From Ophiostoma sp. CBS 140.51 (lineage: Eukaryota > Ascomycota > Sordariomycetes > Ophiostomatales > Ophiostomataceae), in assembly GCA_029298735.1 (NCBI GenBank), contig JANSLP010000110.1, positions 28,123-92,122 on the forward strand: a stretch of 64,000 nucleotides of DNA, in the 5' to 3' direction. This document shows positions 46,539 through 57,821 of the stretch, one piece after another. How positions within the stretch are numbered: position 1 is the first letter of the stretch; each line of letters begins with the position of its first letter. The position numbers were made by a program, and so were the translations under genes. The notes under the pieces were generated by a model. It searched no databases. It had not been told where the DNA came from and saw nothing but the letters and a program-made list of their open reading frames with translations.

Positions 46539-49500
46539 TTACTCCTTCTTGACCTTCTTGGTCTTGGGCTTCTTGGGCACACGCGTGAGCCAGTAAATGA
46601 ACAGAGCACCGAAGATGTTGAAAATAATGTAGGCCCACAGGATGCCAAAGTTCCGCCAGCGCTCAGAGTAGAACGACAGCACGCCGGCCAGAGCCTGGTT
46701 TGTCTCCTTGATGGAGCAGAAGTTGCAGTCGGCGGTAGCGGACTCGTTAGTCAGGTAGCCGCCGGCAAGCTTCATGTAAGCATCCAAGTACTCGCCGCAG
46801 GTCTGGCCCGAGGGAGGGTCAAAGTTGAGGAATTCGTTGGCGGCGCAGTGCACCTCGGTGTTGGCCACACCGACAGACAACATGGCGGATACCAGGTAGG
46901 TGAAAGGCGACAGGCGGTACATGAAGATCCAGAAGCGCGGCATGGTGTCGGGAGTCGACAGGACACCACAGAAAATCAGGCACAAACTGAACAACAAGTT
47001 GGCAATGTTACCACCAGCCTCGGCAGTCTCGAAACCAGCAATGATCAGATCCGTGAAAGTCGACGTAAACAAGAGGAAGAGCCACAGGAGCAAGAACATC
47101 AGCGCACCACGCTCGGCCGTCTGGCCGGCCGCGGCAGCGTTGGCGTTGAGACCGATCGGGTAGTACCAGCAGACGAACATCAGCACAGCCATGAGCGTGT
47201 TCCACGGAAGCTCGACAATAATTTGCGAGAGCATAAACACACGCCAGCTGTAGACCTTGGAAGGCCGCTCGCGCACTTCGTAGAGCGAGCGCTGAATGAC
47301 GAAATGAGGCATGGTCTGCTGGACGAGCTGACCAAAGACAGTGAGCAAGTTGAAGATGGAGAACATCTGGTTCTGGAAACCCTGGATTGTAAGAGGGGCC
47401 TTAAAGAAGACGAAGCCAATGTAGATAGCGACGAGAACACAGAGAGCCATCTTGGAGTAGATGTAGGACGGGGTACGCCAGTACTGCTGGAAGACACGCT
47501 CAATGACCTCACGGCACTGGTCGGGAAAGCTGGCAGCGAACTCGCGGTAGTCGGCCTTGCTGCGCTCGGGCTGGGGCGCCGGATTTTCGTGCAGGCGGTC
47601 AAGCTCGGCGCGGACGGCAGTGTACTCAGCAGACTTGCGCCAGGCCTGGAACCAGTCGACATCGGTGTGGGTACCGGGGGCGGCGCCAATGACCTCGAGC
47701 ATCCACTCGGCAGGGTTGGCATCTTCGGGGCAGCGCTGGCCACTCTGGCGTTCAAAGTAGCTAATCATGGTCTTGGAGTGCTCGCCAATGTCGCCAAAGT
47801 ACACGGTCTTGCCGCCCTTGGCCAAAAAGAGAAGACGATCGAAGCGCTGGAAAAGCATGGCGGACGGCTGGTGGATGGTGCACAGAATAGCCTGGCCACT
47901 CTTGGTGAGCTTCTCAAGCAGATCCAGAATGGCCCAGGACGTTTGCGAATCAAGACCGGAGGTGGGCTCATCGACGAAAAGCAACAGAGGAGGCTTGGCA
48001 GCCAGCTCCACACCAATGGTGAGACGCTTGCGCTGCTCGACGTTGAGACCTTCACCGGGGACACCGACAACGGCGTCAGCGTACTCCTGCATGTCGAGCA
48101 GCTTAATGACTTCGTCGACGTAGGCAAGCTTCTCGGCACGGGGGACGTGGGCGGGCTGACGGAGGAGGGCGGAAAAGTTGAGGGCCTCACGGACAGTGGT
48201 TGTCTGCAGATGCAGATCCTGCTGCTGGACGTAACCGGTCTTGCGCTGGAACGAGTTGTCACGCTCGTGGCCGTCGACAAACATGTCACCAGTAATCACA
48301 CCCATCGAGACACGGTCAGCCAGACAATCCAGAAGCGTAGTCTTACCGGCACCAGACACACCCATCAAGGCGGTGAGGGTACCAGGCTTAACCCAGCCGT
48401 CGACGTGGTCCAGAATGCGGCGGTCTTCCTTCTTAATCTTGACGTTGTAGCACACATCCTGCCAGTGGAACACAGAGGTCTGGCGCTGAATGAAACCAGC
48501 ACCGCCGCTCTCCTTGTCGCTGCCACTCTTCTCGTCGAGGTTCTTGTTGGCGGCGGCAACGGCAGGGCCCGAAACACGGGTACCAGACTCGGGGTCGGCC
48601 TTGTGGCTCTCGGTGAAGCTGGCCGGCTTGTGGCCGCGACGGAAGACGAGGACCTCACCCTTGGACTTCTTCTCCGAGACGAGCTCGGCAGCGACCATGT
48701 AAGTACCGAAGAAGAAGACAATGAAGACAATGATAATGCCAAAGTTGCGCCAGCGGTGAGCGTCAAAGTAGCGGAGGGCCGTGTTGAGGTAAGCATCGCC
48801 GTCGACGTACGGCTGGCCAGTAACGGAGCCGACAGTGGAGCAGACATGGTTGTTGCCCGAGACATTCCCGTAGCCAGTGATCTTATTGCTGGGGACGTAC
48901 GTGTCGCACAGGAACTGACGGCCAGTAAACTCGTTGACCATCAGAGCCTCGAAAGCGTAGGCGAGCGGGTCAATGTAGTTCATCCAGCGACACCAGCCGA
49001 GCATGTAGTCAATGGGAATGACGAAACCAGTGAAGATAACGAGACCGAGAATAATCAGCGCAGCGGGCACCATGGCCTGCGACAGGGTGCGCGAGGCAGA
49101 GGCGATTGTACGGAAGATCATGGACATGGCGAGGACGGTAACGAAGCTGATTAGCAGGTAGAAGAAGAACGGGCCTGGTTCTCGTCGCAGATTTGTCATG
49201 AAATAGATGGCGAGGTTAAACGTTATACAATTCGTAATCTTGTAAGGCATGTCGCACAACATGGATGCGACGGCTTCGGCAGACGGGTGGTACAGGGCGT
49301 AACGGGCGTGCTTCTCGACAATGGGGCGCTGGGCGTACAGAGTGAGAATTTCGAGGGCAGACGAGAAGGCGTTCATGAGACAGGCGAAGAAGAGCAGGGC
49401 ACCGCGCTGGTAGAAGCTGGAGGTGACGGGCTGCAGGTTGAAGAAGACGGAGGCGACAATCAAAGACATGGCAAAGTTACCAATCAGAGCACCAATGGTA

Positions 49501-51197
49501 AGACTGGGATCACCACGGAGACGCTTGAAGCCGCGCCAAAGGCACAGACGGATTTGCTGGGTGTAGGACAGCGTGAAGGGAGAGGCAGCGCGCTGGACCT
49601 TGGCCTGCTGGGCACGTTTGGAAGCACGGAAGGCCTCGGCGTCGGGGCCGTTGATGGGGTGGGTGGTCTTGTAGTCCTCAATGTCGGCCTGCAGAGCACG
49701 GTACTCGGCACTGTTGCGCCAGCACTCGGCAAACTCGTCGGGGGTGCGGGGCGCGCGGCCCTCGAAACCGGCACGCACGATACGCTCCTGGGGCGAAGTC
49801 ATGGAGGTCAGGAAATCGGGGGTGGTGGCGCGGGCCGGGCAGTCGAAGCCCAGGTTGATAAAGTACTGGCGAGCGGCGCCGGTGGGACCAAAGTAGATCT
49901 GGCGACCCTCGTACAGGACAGTGGCCTTGTCGAACAGGTCGTAGGCGCTCTGGGGAGCCTGATAGATGGACACGATAGCGGTGCTGCCAAACAGCTCGGT
50001 TTGGGTGCGCAGGGTGCGGCAGAACTCGATGGCGTTGGCAGAGTCCAGACCACGGGTACTGTTATCCCAGCACTGCAGGGGCGCGCCAGAGAGGGCAGCC
50101 TCAGCAATGGTGACACGCTTGCGCTCACCACCAGAGACACCACGGACGTACTCGTTACCGACACGGGTGTTAATCGTGTGCGAGATACCGAACATGGCCA
50201 TGACAACGTCACGCAGGTGCTCAGCAAACATGTTCTTGTGGATGCCCTCGGGCATGGTGCGCGGGGCGCGGGCGCGAGCGGCAAACGTCAAAGTGTCACC
50301 GACGGACAGCTGGGGGAAGTGCACATCGACCTCGGCAGTGTAGATGGCCTCACCACGATGCTTGGTGTGCATCTCCTTGGCGGACATTCCCTGGTAGTTG
50401 AAGTAGGACTTGTCGTCGACGAAGATACCGTTCATCTCACCGGCAATGGACTTGAGAGTAGTTGTGCAGCCAGCACCAGGAGGGCCGAGCACGACAAGCA
50501 TTTCGCCCTTGCGGACGACACCGTCAAAGTTGCGCAGAATGTCGATGCGGCGCTGGCCACCACCAACGAGGCGACGCGCCAGACCGGCAAGCTCCAGCCA
50601 GACGTTGAAGACGTCCTTCTGGTAATCCGTGGGCTTGCCGAAACCGTAGACGTTCATGTCCTGGAAACATACACCCGCCGTGCGGAACTCGTGGCCGTTC
50701 TGGGAGACCATGTCGACGACGGCCTTGGCCCAGGCGCGGCCATTAAAGTTGGCGCTGGCCGGGTTGAGAGGGGAGTCGGGCTCAGACGAAGAAAGGAAGA
50801 CATTGTGGTTGCCCACGACGCCGGCCGAAGCTTGGGACTGGCGCGTGTACTGGCGGGCGAGCGACTGGACTGCGCTGTTACGGCGCTGCATCTCGGCGTG
50901 GACCTCGTGGTCCTCGGATTCCTCGTCGTCGTCCTCGAGGTCGTTGGCACGTCCACCAGCGGGCGCTGGTGACGTCTCCTTGCCGGTCTCCTTGTCGGCG
51001 GCAAAGCTAGCGTCGCCGGTCTCAGTCAACGACGTGGCGCGTGTGCCGGCGTCGTCAACGCCAGTGGCACCAAGAACAACAGGCTCAGTGCCAACGTTGC
51101 CCTCTTCGTCCTGGGTGCGACGGCGGGAAAGAGGCACGCCGCCGGTCTGGGCTGTGTGGTCGTAGCTCCCAAAGGAACCCGTGCCCATAAACGCCAT
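46539..51197 (-). CDS. Full-size ABC-G pleiotropic drug resistance transporter (PDR/bfr1-like)
   Basis: A single exon of 1552 residues, the usual PDR length, in NBD1-TMD1-NBD2-TMD2 order. The acidic N-terminus precedes NBD1. The NBD1 Walker A reads GPPGAGCTTT (near residue 240) with Cys replacing the Lys, the normal PDR asymmetry, paired with an intact VSGGERKRV (near 355). NBD2 has an intact GVSGAGKTT (near 950) but a degenerate signature LNVEQRKRL followed by FVDEPTSGLD. The TMDs have the family's ERWRNFGI text and large Cys-containing external loops before the last helix. The C-terminus is strongly basic (PKKPKTKKVKKE). Fungal homologues such as Cdr1, Pdr5 and the S. pombe brefeldin-resistance protein efflux hydrophobic compounds. 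Two long open frames on the opposite strand (883 and 561 codons) are codon-bias shadows of this gene. Confidence 0.95.
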   Translation of the reverse strand: MAFMGTGSFGSYDHTAQTGGVPLSRRRTQDEEGNVGTEPVVLGATGVDDAGTRATSLTETGDASFAADKETGKETSPAPAGGRANDLEDDDEESEDHEVHAEMQRRNSAVQSLARQYTRQSQASAGVVGNHNVFLSSSEPDSPLNPASANFNGRAWAKAVVDMVSQNGHEFRTAGVCFQDMNVYGFGKPTDYQKDVFNVWLELAGLARRLVGGGQRRIDILRNFDGVVRKGEMLVVLGPPGAGCTTTLKSIAGEMNGIFVDDKSYFNYQGMSAKEMHTKHRGEAIYTAEVDVHFPQLSVGDTLTFAARARAPRTMPEGIHKNMFAEHLRDVVMAMFGISHTINTRVGNEYVRGVSGGERKRVTIAEAALSGAPLQCWDNSTRGLDSANAIEFCRTLRTQTELFGSTAIVSIYQAPQSAYDLFDKATVLYEGRQIYFGPTGAARQYFINLGFDCPARATTPDFLTSMTSPQERIVRAGFEGRAPRTPDEFAECWRNSAEYRALQADIEDYKTTHPINGPDAEAFRASKRAQQAKVQRAASPFTLSYTQQIRLCLWRGFKRLRGDPSLTIGALIGNFAMSLIVASVFFNLQPVTSSFYQRGALLFFACLMNAFSSALEILTLYAQRPIVEKHARYALYHPSAEAVASMLCDMPYKITNCITFNLAIYFMTNLRREPGPFFFYLLISFVTVLAMSMIFRTIASASRTLSQAMVPAALIILGLVIFTGFVIPIDYMLGWCRWMNYIDPLAYAFEALMVNEFTGRQFLCDTYVPSNKITGYGNVSGNNHVCSTVGSVTGQPYVDGDAYLNTALRYFDAHRWRNFGIIIVFIVFFFGTYMVAAELVSEKKSKGEVLVFRRGHKPASFTESHKADPESGTRVSGPAVAAANKNLDEKSGSDKESGGAGFIQRQTSVFHWQDVCYNVKIKKEDRRILDHVDGWVKPGTLTALMGVSGAGKTTLLDCLADRVSMGVITGDMFVDGHERDNSFQRKTGYVQQQDLHLQTTTVREALNFSALLRQPAHVPRAEKLAYVDEVIKLLDMQEYADAVVGVPGEGLNVEQRKRLTIGVELAAKPPLLLFVDEPTSGLDSQTSWAILDLLEKLTKSGQAILCTIHQPSAMLFQRFDRLLFLAKGGKTVYFGDIGEHSKTMISYFERQSGQRCPEDANPAEWMLEVIGAAPGTHTDVDWFQAWRKSAEYTAVRAELDRLHENPAPQPERSKADYREFAASFPDQCREVIERVFQQYWRTPSYIYSKMALCVLVAIYIGFVFFKAPLTIQGFQNQMFSIFNLLTVFGQLVQQTMPHFVIQRSLYEVRERPSKVYSWRVFMLSQIIVELPWNTLMAVLMFVCWYYPIGLNANAAAAGQTAERGALMFLLLWLFLLFTSTFTDLIIAGFETAEAGGNIANLLFSLCLIFCGVLSTPDTMPRFWIFMYRLSPFTYLVSAMLSVGVANTEVHCAANEFLNFDPPSGQTCGEYLDAYMKLAGGYLTNESATADCNFCSIKETNQALAGVLSFYSERWRNFGILWAYIIFNIFGALFIYWLTRVPKKPKTKKVKKE

Positions 51198-54100
51198 GGT
51201 GGGCGGTTGGGCAGTCGAGGTTTGCGAAAGTTGTGTTGTTGCGGTACAAACAATACTGCAAAGGGGGACCCTCGGTTGTCGAATTGTCCTTAGTTATCGT
51301 CAGTTGTCGAGTGGTTCGAGAGGGGGAAAACACGCTCTCGCTCCTCCTTGTTAAAAAGAAAACAAGACAAGAAAAGAGGCTCGAGATTGGAGAACCGTGG
51401 GAGAGAGGTGGGTAGGGTAGATTAAATGGGGAAAGGAACAAAAGAAAGCAAAATGGAAGGGGGGTGTGGCCAAGATTATAATAAGGAATGAAGGAATCCA
51501 GAAAGGAAAGAAAACAGTTCTTTTTGAGGAGCAGGGGGGATGGTATGGGTAACGGTAGGGGAACGGGCGCCGGAGAGTAAAAAATATGACGTCGAAACCG
51601 AACACGAACGAAAAAAGACGTACCTGGTAAAACCCCGAGCCCGAGAAAGTGAAAGCGTGGATGCGCCAAAGAAGAAAACAGCCAGAAGAGCCAAAACGGC
51701 CAAAAAAAAAAAAGCCAAGAAAAAAGGGGCCGTGAGAGACGATAGGCAGCACGTATGGAGAATGAGAAATAGAGAAAGGAAAGGCGAGACGTGCAGAAGA
51801 CGCGGCGCAACACCAGCCAAGGCGCGGCGATGAGGAGCTGGGACTTACGGCAGCTTGTGTGGGGATGGGGAGCGCAAGGAAGAAATAAAGAAAAAGAGGA
51901 TCAGAGGCGAGAGTCGAGTCAACCGTGGTCTACATTCTGCAGGTGACGGACGCGGGTCACTAGCGGTCTAAAAAGGCCGGGCAGGTACGAGAACGGGGGA
52001 AAGAGCGAGCGACAGCAACTACGAGACGACCATCGCTAGGAATAACACGAGCGGTACGGCAAGACCAAATCTCTCCGGGGGAAGGCGATACCCCCAATGT
52101 GCATGCACCGACAGGCAATTGAGTCTTTTCTGCTTTCCAATCGAAGGCGAGGTGGCTATCTCGACAGTCTTACACAGTACATACAGGGCCTCCACGCGAG
52201 GTGGTATTCCTGCTCCCCTTCCCTGCCAATGGATGGTTGTTGGCACGATGTTGGCGTGCTTGTTTGTTCCTTCCCTATTCCAGCTTGCATTGGCATTGGT
52301 TCCCCAAAAGAGCCAGCAATTGTCATTTTGCCTTGCGGTTGCCCTGTTAGTTGCGCACTTGCACTTGTATGATTCACTATGAGGACCAGTGAGCACTGAG
52401 CGGGAAAGAGCCAGTGGCATGAGCCAGTGAGGTGAGCTGCGCGCTGGGGCGAATTCAAGAAAAGAAGAAAAGAAAAAAATTAAAACCCGAATAACAAAAA
52501 GGGGGCTCCACCTTGCCGGACTCCAAGAAGAACCCGACACACACGAACCAAAACAAAGAAACGGGACAGGGGATCCCAACCGAGAGCGAGGGAGGTGTGG
52601 GGGACGACAGGAAGGAGGGTGTGGAAAAGACAAATGCGCCTGGCCAGCACTTCAGAAGAGACAGCAAACAGCGGACAACGGACCGTGCCTGAAGTGAGCC
52701 TGAAGCCTGAAAATGAAGCTCGTACGGAGCGCTTTCAAACATATTCGTGTAATACTGAAGCAAATACGGGCAGCGGGCTCTCCAGGGAACCTGCGTTCCG
52801 CAAAAGCCTCGTGAAAAGGAAAGAACAGGAGCTGCCAGGAAATATCAGGAAGGCGCAATGGCGGACGGGAAAGAATGTGCGCCTTCCGGGTAGGTCACGG
52901 GGCCTGCAATCCTCTTTCTTGTCGGAAAGCAAGCAGTCTACGGGCAGGCACGTCGAGGTCGAGATGCAAAAATAGTAAGAAACAGGATAAGGAAACACAA
53001 TACAGCTGGACATACGAAGAATTGTGCACTAATTCCAGATGGTGCTACGGAGGATGGATGCCAACGATGAGGCAATTGCAATTGCAGACAGGAAGATCAC
53101 GGTGGATGGGAGCCTCGAAGATTGTAACAGGAAGGACCGCGACAGTGGACAGCGAGGTCGCGGAGGATGTTCACAGTGCGCAATTGCCCAAAACCACCAA
53201 AACAAGGCCATGGGCTAGCTAACCTTGGCAAAGCCCCGTTCCGTGGCTACGCCAATCTCGCCCAGCGCATCCAAAAATCCACTGAATCTCCAGGCATGTA
53301 ACCTTTCAATTACTTCAATTACAGGACCCTTGCTGCGCCCGATTGGTGGGGCAGATGGACAGCTCGAGGTAAATAAACACTGTAGGATACACGTATTTCG
53401 ACTCTTGCGACAGTGCACAACCGTGACCGCCACGTGCTATTTCTTCAGTGTGCACTGTACTGTCTACCGTGCGTAACACTGTCCATGTGTAGCTCTAGCC
53501 AATCACATTACATACGCTGACAGACGCTTCCTGACAGGGAAAAAGGTGTGGGTGTGTGAGTGTGCTGTATTAATACTCCACCCGAACACCGGGGTGCAAA
53601 CACATCCCGTTTATTGCGCTGGAGGCTCAGTGAACAATCCACGTCGTACGGCCGGCAGCACTTTCCTTCTGTTCGCTGTCTACTGTCTACAGGCCTATCG
53701 CCCTGTCCAAATCCAGAATACGAGCGCCCAGGCCCAGTGGCACACTCCCCAGTCTCTCCTAACTCTTTTAAGCCGCACTTGCAGCACTGTCAGCGGCGGT
53801 CGGCGAGTTTGGTCGTGCCGACTTGCATTGATTGGCGTCTCTTTGATTCTTTTTCATTGTTCTTTTCTTCTGATCGGCCCTGTATCGTGCTGTATCTTAC
53901 TCCAGGGCATCCCATCTCCATGATCGTCTGACTCTGGTCGCCGTCTTCATTTTGTCAATATCCCCAACGGGCATATATAACGACAAGCAATTCTCTTTAA
54001 AACATTGTCCAGATTTTGCGCCTTGCCAAGTCTTCTTATTTTTCAAATTTCTCATTGTCTTTTGTCTGTTCAGGTACCCGGTTCGTCCCGTCGTCTCTCG

Positions 54101-55739
54101 TATGGCCCTCAATTCTTCTCACGATCCACGGCGACATCTCCCGATGTCATCAGGACCGCCAGGTTTTTTTTTTGTACCCTCTCGGATTCCATATCGTCAC
54201 GTCTCCAATTCAGGTCTCCTGCAGGACCTCGCTCCAGCTCATCGGCAAATCTTTCCGTCAACGGCAGACGAGAGAGTACAGCATACACATGCGGGACGTA
54301 CAGAACGCTCAGATCTCATTCGCCTTACTTCAGACGAGTCGAAACAGCACTGCCAGCAAAGCACACACAACACACACGGCTCATACAAACACACTGAGCT
54401 TCCAAGACGGCACAGCACAGCAATATGAAACCCGTGCGGACATCGCCAGAATTGTGGCTGTTAGTACTGATATCATGAGCAGGAGACTTGGAAAGGCTGA
54501 AGATATTTTTGTCATCGGCTCCGGTGAGTGTCACACGACAGTGGCGCACACAGGAGGTGTAGACGGTAAAACGGGCTCTGTAGGCACTAAAAGCCTGGCG
54601 GCCTTGAATGCCCTGAAGGGCGCTGTAAACTATGTGCTGGAACTGCAATCTGTCCGCTGAGACCGTACGAACACGAACACGAGTACGGTTCCTGCAGCCC
54701 AATTTTTGTTGCACAACAATGCTCCGGAATAGCGTGCTCGCCTGTAAAATTGCAGTGGGCGATGTTGTGAAATGAGCTGGAGGCCGTCAATATGCACTCA
54801 TGGAGAAAGAGAAGAGGAGAAAAGGCCAAGATGTGCTCGTGAAGCTGTTCGGTGAGCATCGAGAGATCATTGCCAGTTGAGATCATTGGGAGCAGTGAGA
54901 CAGCCCTATGAAGGACCATAAACCACTCCTCCCCTTGCCCAGAGTACGACCTTTCTCCTCTTTCTCACCTGAATTTTCCCTCTCCCAGGAAAACCCTCCA
55001 CTGTGGTTCATCCCCTTTAATAAATATGCTCTCAATATGCAAGTATCTCAAAGCAGCGCCCCTGATGAGACGCGCTTTGGAATCAATCATAGTCAATACA
55101 TCAGATTGTCGGGCCTCTTTCACATTGTCGTTTATTCTCTTCAACGTCTTCAGGCATCTGACTGTGGAGTCCTGCCACCGAAAGAACGCCATATTTCCCG
55201 CCAAAGAGAGCACCAGGAGCATAAAAATATGGTGCCAAAGACAGTGGAGCGCGGTAGGCGCGTGCCAGTTGCCCGTGGCACATATCACAGTGGCATTTCT
55301 GTGAGATGTCTGTGCAAGTTGACGTTGTTTCTTGAGAGCCATTCAAAGCTCCTTCTGAATTCAGCCTGTTTAAAACTGTGATATCTTACGGTACTGTTGC
55401 ATCGCGTCCTTGAACAACTGGCTTAGCTTGCTTACTTGCTCACGGCATGTCAGACAAGAAAGCATCCTGGCCTTTCTTGGATCCTTCGAGATGTCGTCTC
55501 GGTCGATCACCACCGCTTGAATGAGCACACATTTTGTCAAATTTTTTTCAGGCGGACGCAAGCACTCTACGAAAGCAAGACACGCGAAGCTATCCTCATA
55601 GCTATCATTTGAATCTCACATGAGATGATCGTCAAAGCAAACAAATACAGCTCGGTGTTTTTCCATCTTGCCATCTCAGACATGGTCAGAAACGTGCCTC
55701 CAAAACCACACACGCGCACACACAACTCAAAAATAAGTG

Positions 55740-55758
55740 AAAAAAAAAAAAAAAAAAA
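55740..55758. repeat. Poly(A) homopolymer run of 19
   Basis: An uninterrupted run of 19 A on the plus strand, the longest homopolymer I noticed. It could be a retroposition scar or simple slippage; no upstream coding sequence matches a processed transcript. Confidence 0.85.
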
Positions 55759-57659
55759 CTCCCTTGCCGGCCTCCCTGACGGACAGAGTGCAAGATCTCC
55801 CGTATTTTGATTCACTAACACTCTGCAGCCCGAGTATGGATGGACACTTGTTGTCCCAATCGATTGTCTTGCCGGTCCATTCTTGAGAGTGCCTTTCCCA
55901 AGCACATGGCTGCGATGGTATATGGAGTACATGTACGCCGAGCACAAAATAGATAGCACGCCCCTCCCTTCCTAAAATTGCCAATCACGCTGTGCGCCTA
56001 TTACACCTCAAATTCGTTATTGTTCGCAATGCGGGCGCGGACCACCCTATTTCGACTCCGTTCCAGTTACCAGGCTATGAGAAAACAAGCGTCCCTGTGA
56101 ATGAAAACCGTGAATTCGCTCTCTGCGTTTTGGGCGAGCCCTATGATGCTACCTCTGTCGGTCCCTTCAATATCTTAACAGACTTGCACTCTCTCCAGAC
56201 TCTTCATTGTTCCTGCACGCGACGTGAAAACAAGGTTTTTTGCCCCTATATTTGCCCTGACCTTCTCATTCTTGCACGCCAACGACGCCGCTGATGGTGT
56301 GTTTCGCTTGTGGTGGTGCCCGCCTTTAACTTTTGTTACTTTTTTTCCTCACTGTCTCTCTCCTTTTTGCCACATGAAAGAGCCAAACACAAAACTGCCG
56401 TCATTTTAGGCGAATGGGTCCGGTCTCCATGTTCTGGTCCCCCTTACGGTTCCCCAGTTCTTTCAGTGACTAGAGCATGCCGGTCCCACAGGCTAACAGC
56501 CAGTGGCCGCAAACGCGGACAGTTGCCGGACCCCGAAACACACTCCCAAACCCAGGCAAAGAACAATTCGACGTCGAGGTCTCGACGCCAACAAACAACA
56601 ACGTGGAAATGCCCACTATTGTGTCCCCTGGAAATACGGGTCAAACAGAGCACTTCGTCCAGCCAAAATAGAGATATTCCGTCCAAGCATACATCCGGCC
56701 CCGACAAGAAAGAGACGACACTGCCACCCCCCGTCTCGTGCTTTAATTTTCACGGCGCCTTACGTTGTAATTACTTTTGACGATCAAAACGGGACTCGTT
56801 CACCGCGCGGCTTCCTAGTCGAGCCCGCCGGCCGGAGACATTCTTGCTCTTGGCTATTTCGAAGCTTTCGAATATTCAACCGGTCCGTATTCGTTTTCTT
56901 TTTTTTTTGCCTCGACATGATATCACACAGCATTACAAGCCGCAGTCCGTCTCGGGCGCCGCGCCAAGAGGGAGAGAAACGCGTCCTTTTGTACGCCAAG
57001 GCGACCAGACTGAAGCCAACAGGGCTCTGACAAATGGTCGGTTTTCCCGTTAGAATGGCGATCGGTTTTTCCGGCGATCAAAAATGTGATTGATAATGAA
57101 CGACGCCGAAACAAAAGGGCCAAAAGTCTGCGAGGCTATCATCTTGACCAATGTCGGTAACATTGGTGACATGCTCGTCGATGTATTGTCGCGATGTGGT
57201 GTTGCTGCGTCTTTGCAATGCAGACAAACTCGTACGAGTATTTTAGCAGCGTTTTCGGAACGTCTACCATCCGTCTTTAGTTATCTTTGAACACCTCTTA
57301 AGCGGGTTCAGAACGCCATTGGCTTCGCTTTGTTTCCTTTGCTCGCGGGTCCGTCAAGGCCCCCTCCAACTCCTTCGTTTTCGCCTTTCCCCCCCTGCAA
57401 CTCCCCAACTCCCGTTGCAACAACCCTGCACCTTCCCTGTCAGTGGCCTAGACACAACATTGAAAATGGGCAAAAGGGGGGTCAAAGGGTCCGCACACGC
57501 CAAAAGTTCAAAAGACACGGGGACGGTCCCCAGTAAAAATTCGAAAATAGATGCACGGAGAAATGAACGGAGACTACCAGTCCGTTTTCGTGGAGTGCAT
57601 TTGCTGTAATCTGCCATTCGACATCTCAACATCGACCCAATAAAGCCAGAAAGGCAGCA

Positions 57660-57821
57660 TCAACTCACGTATTCGTAGAACGTATTCGTAAAGCGCATGT
57701 ACTCGTACAGTTTAGACTCCTCTTCGTCTTTGCAAGCAAGCTGGCCAATGGAGACATCAACACCACGCTTTGAAAGCGATTGATAAAAGGCTTTGTAACT
57801 GCCATATGTCGAGGGTGCCAT
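57660..57821 (-). other. Doubtful short ORF or gene remnant with a splice donor
   Basis: A minus-strand frame begins with ATG at 57821 (MAPSTYGSYKAFYQSLSKRG..) and includes the charged segment KDEEESKLYEYMRFTNTFYEY. It reaches a good GTGAGT donor at 57663, just before a stop in the unspliced reading. Splicing to a downstream TTACAG would add only QMHSTKTDW before a stop. I recognise no family; LSKRGVDVSIGQL vaguely resembles the second strand of Rossmann dehydrogenases. It may be a remnant, a small gene or chance. Confidence 0.2.

Noticed and set aside
46503..49154. 883-codon plus-strand open frame opposite the ABC-G gene
   Set aside because: It is exactly antisense to a well-supported transporter; its translation lacks domains and reflects third-position GC bias. 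The same applies to the 561-codon frame at 49287-50972.
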